A stretch of 5,012 nt of DNA from an uncultured beta proteobacterium. Lineage in GTDB: Bacteria > Pseudomonadota > Gammaproteobacteria > Burkholderiales > Burkholderiaceae. Position 1 is the first letter of the stretch, and the number at the start of each line of letters is the position of its first letter. The notes under the pieces are model-generated. The model was not told the origin of the DNA and ran no database searches. It saw only the letters and a program-made list of their open reading frames with translations. Of this stretch, positions 4,938 to 5,012 are shown in pieces. The translations under genes and the position numbers were made by a program. The DNA lies in assembly GCA_903930665.1 (NCBI GenBank), contig CAIYZI010000372.1:1-5012 (forward strand). Reading direction: 5' to 3'.

Positions 4938-5012
4938 TTGCCTCGTCGGGTCACCATAGAGCATCAGGTCAGTGTTCTAGTCGGGGATGCACCAGGGAAC
5001 ACGCTACCTTGG
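4938..5012 (+). CDS. Partial 5' end of an unrecognised gene with TTG start (25 codons, runs off the window)
   Basis: A reading frame opens with TTG at 4938-4940, seven bases after a strong GGAGGA (4925-4930), and stays open to the window edge. An in-frame TGA (4932-4934) directly upstream rules out a longer N-terminus. The first residues read M-P-R-R-V-T-I-E-H-Q-V-S-V-L-V-G-D. I recognise no family from this short piece. It is the only plus-strand gene candidate and diverges from gene X, so the intervening 241 bp may serve both. The alternative is that TTGACA at 4931-4936 is a -35 box and the open frame is chance; 25 codons is too short to exclude that. Confidence 0.4.
   Translation, partial: MPRRVTIEHQVSVLVGDAPGNTLPW

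Overview
The window looks like accessory DNA from a Gram-negative bacterium, most likely a beta- or gammaproteobacterium. The evidence is a Rap1a/Tai-type secreted protein with a Sec signal peptide, an IS21-family istA/istB pair of proteobacterial style, and moderate GC content. The genus cannot be named from sequence alone. All five complete genes lie on the minus strand, so the window is best read from right to left.

Right part (4697-5012): no complete gene. It holds four tandem degenerate 23-24 bp direct repeats (4778-4871), a plausible promoter and two short inverted repeats just upstream of the first gene. At the far right a plus-strand reading frame with a good ribosome binding site and a TTG start runs off the edge.

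Middle (1389-4696): a tight three-gene block. Gene X (3734-4696, GTG start) encodes an unrecognised 320-residue protein with a helix-turn-helix-like N-terminal half and a C-terminal half resembling MmcB-type PD-(D/E)XK nuclease folds. It is followed after 32 bp by istA (DDE transposase) and, after another 21 bp, by istB (AAA+ ATPase). A nuclease-like protein, a DDE transposase and an AAA+ ATPase in one order recalls the tnsA-tnsB-tnsC layout of Tn7. Gene X may therefore be a third component, or a passenger, of an unusual IS21-family transposon. The same 10-bp near-palindrome lies upstream of both gene X and istA, which suggests shared control. The right end of the element probably lies in or near the tandem repeats. 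I could not find a convincing matching left end.

Left part (1-1388): a TIR-domain gene (521-1225) with an N-terminal Cys/His cluster and a Gly/Ser/Tyr-rich linker, preceded by a clean inverted repeat that may be its operator, then a gene for a secreted Rap1a/Tai-family immunity-like protein (44-436). Both could be defence or competition cargo of the element, if its left end lies beyond the window, or resident genes next to an insertion. The sequence does not settle which.
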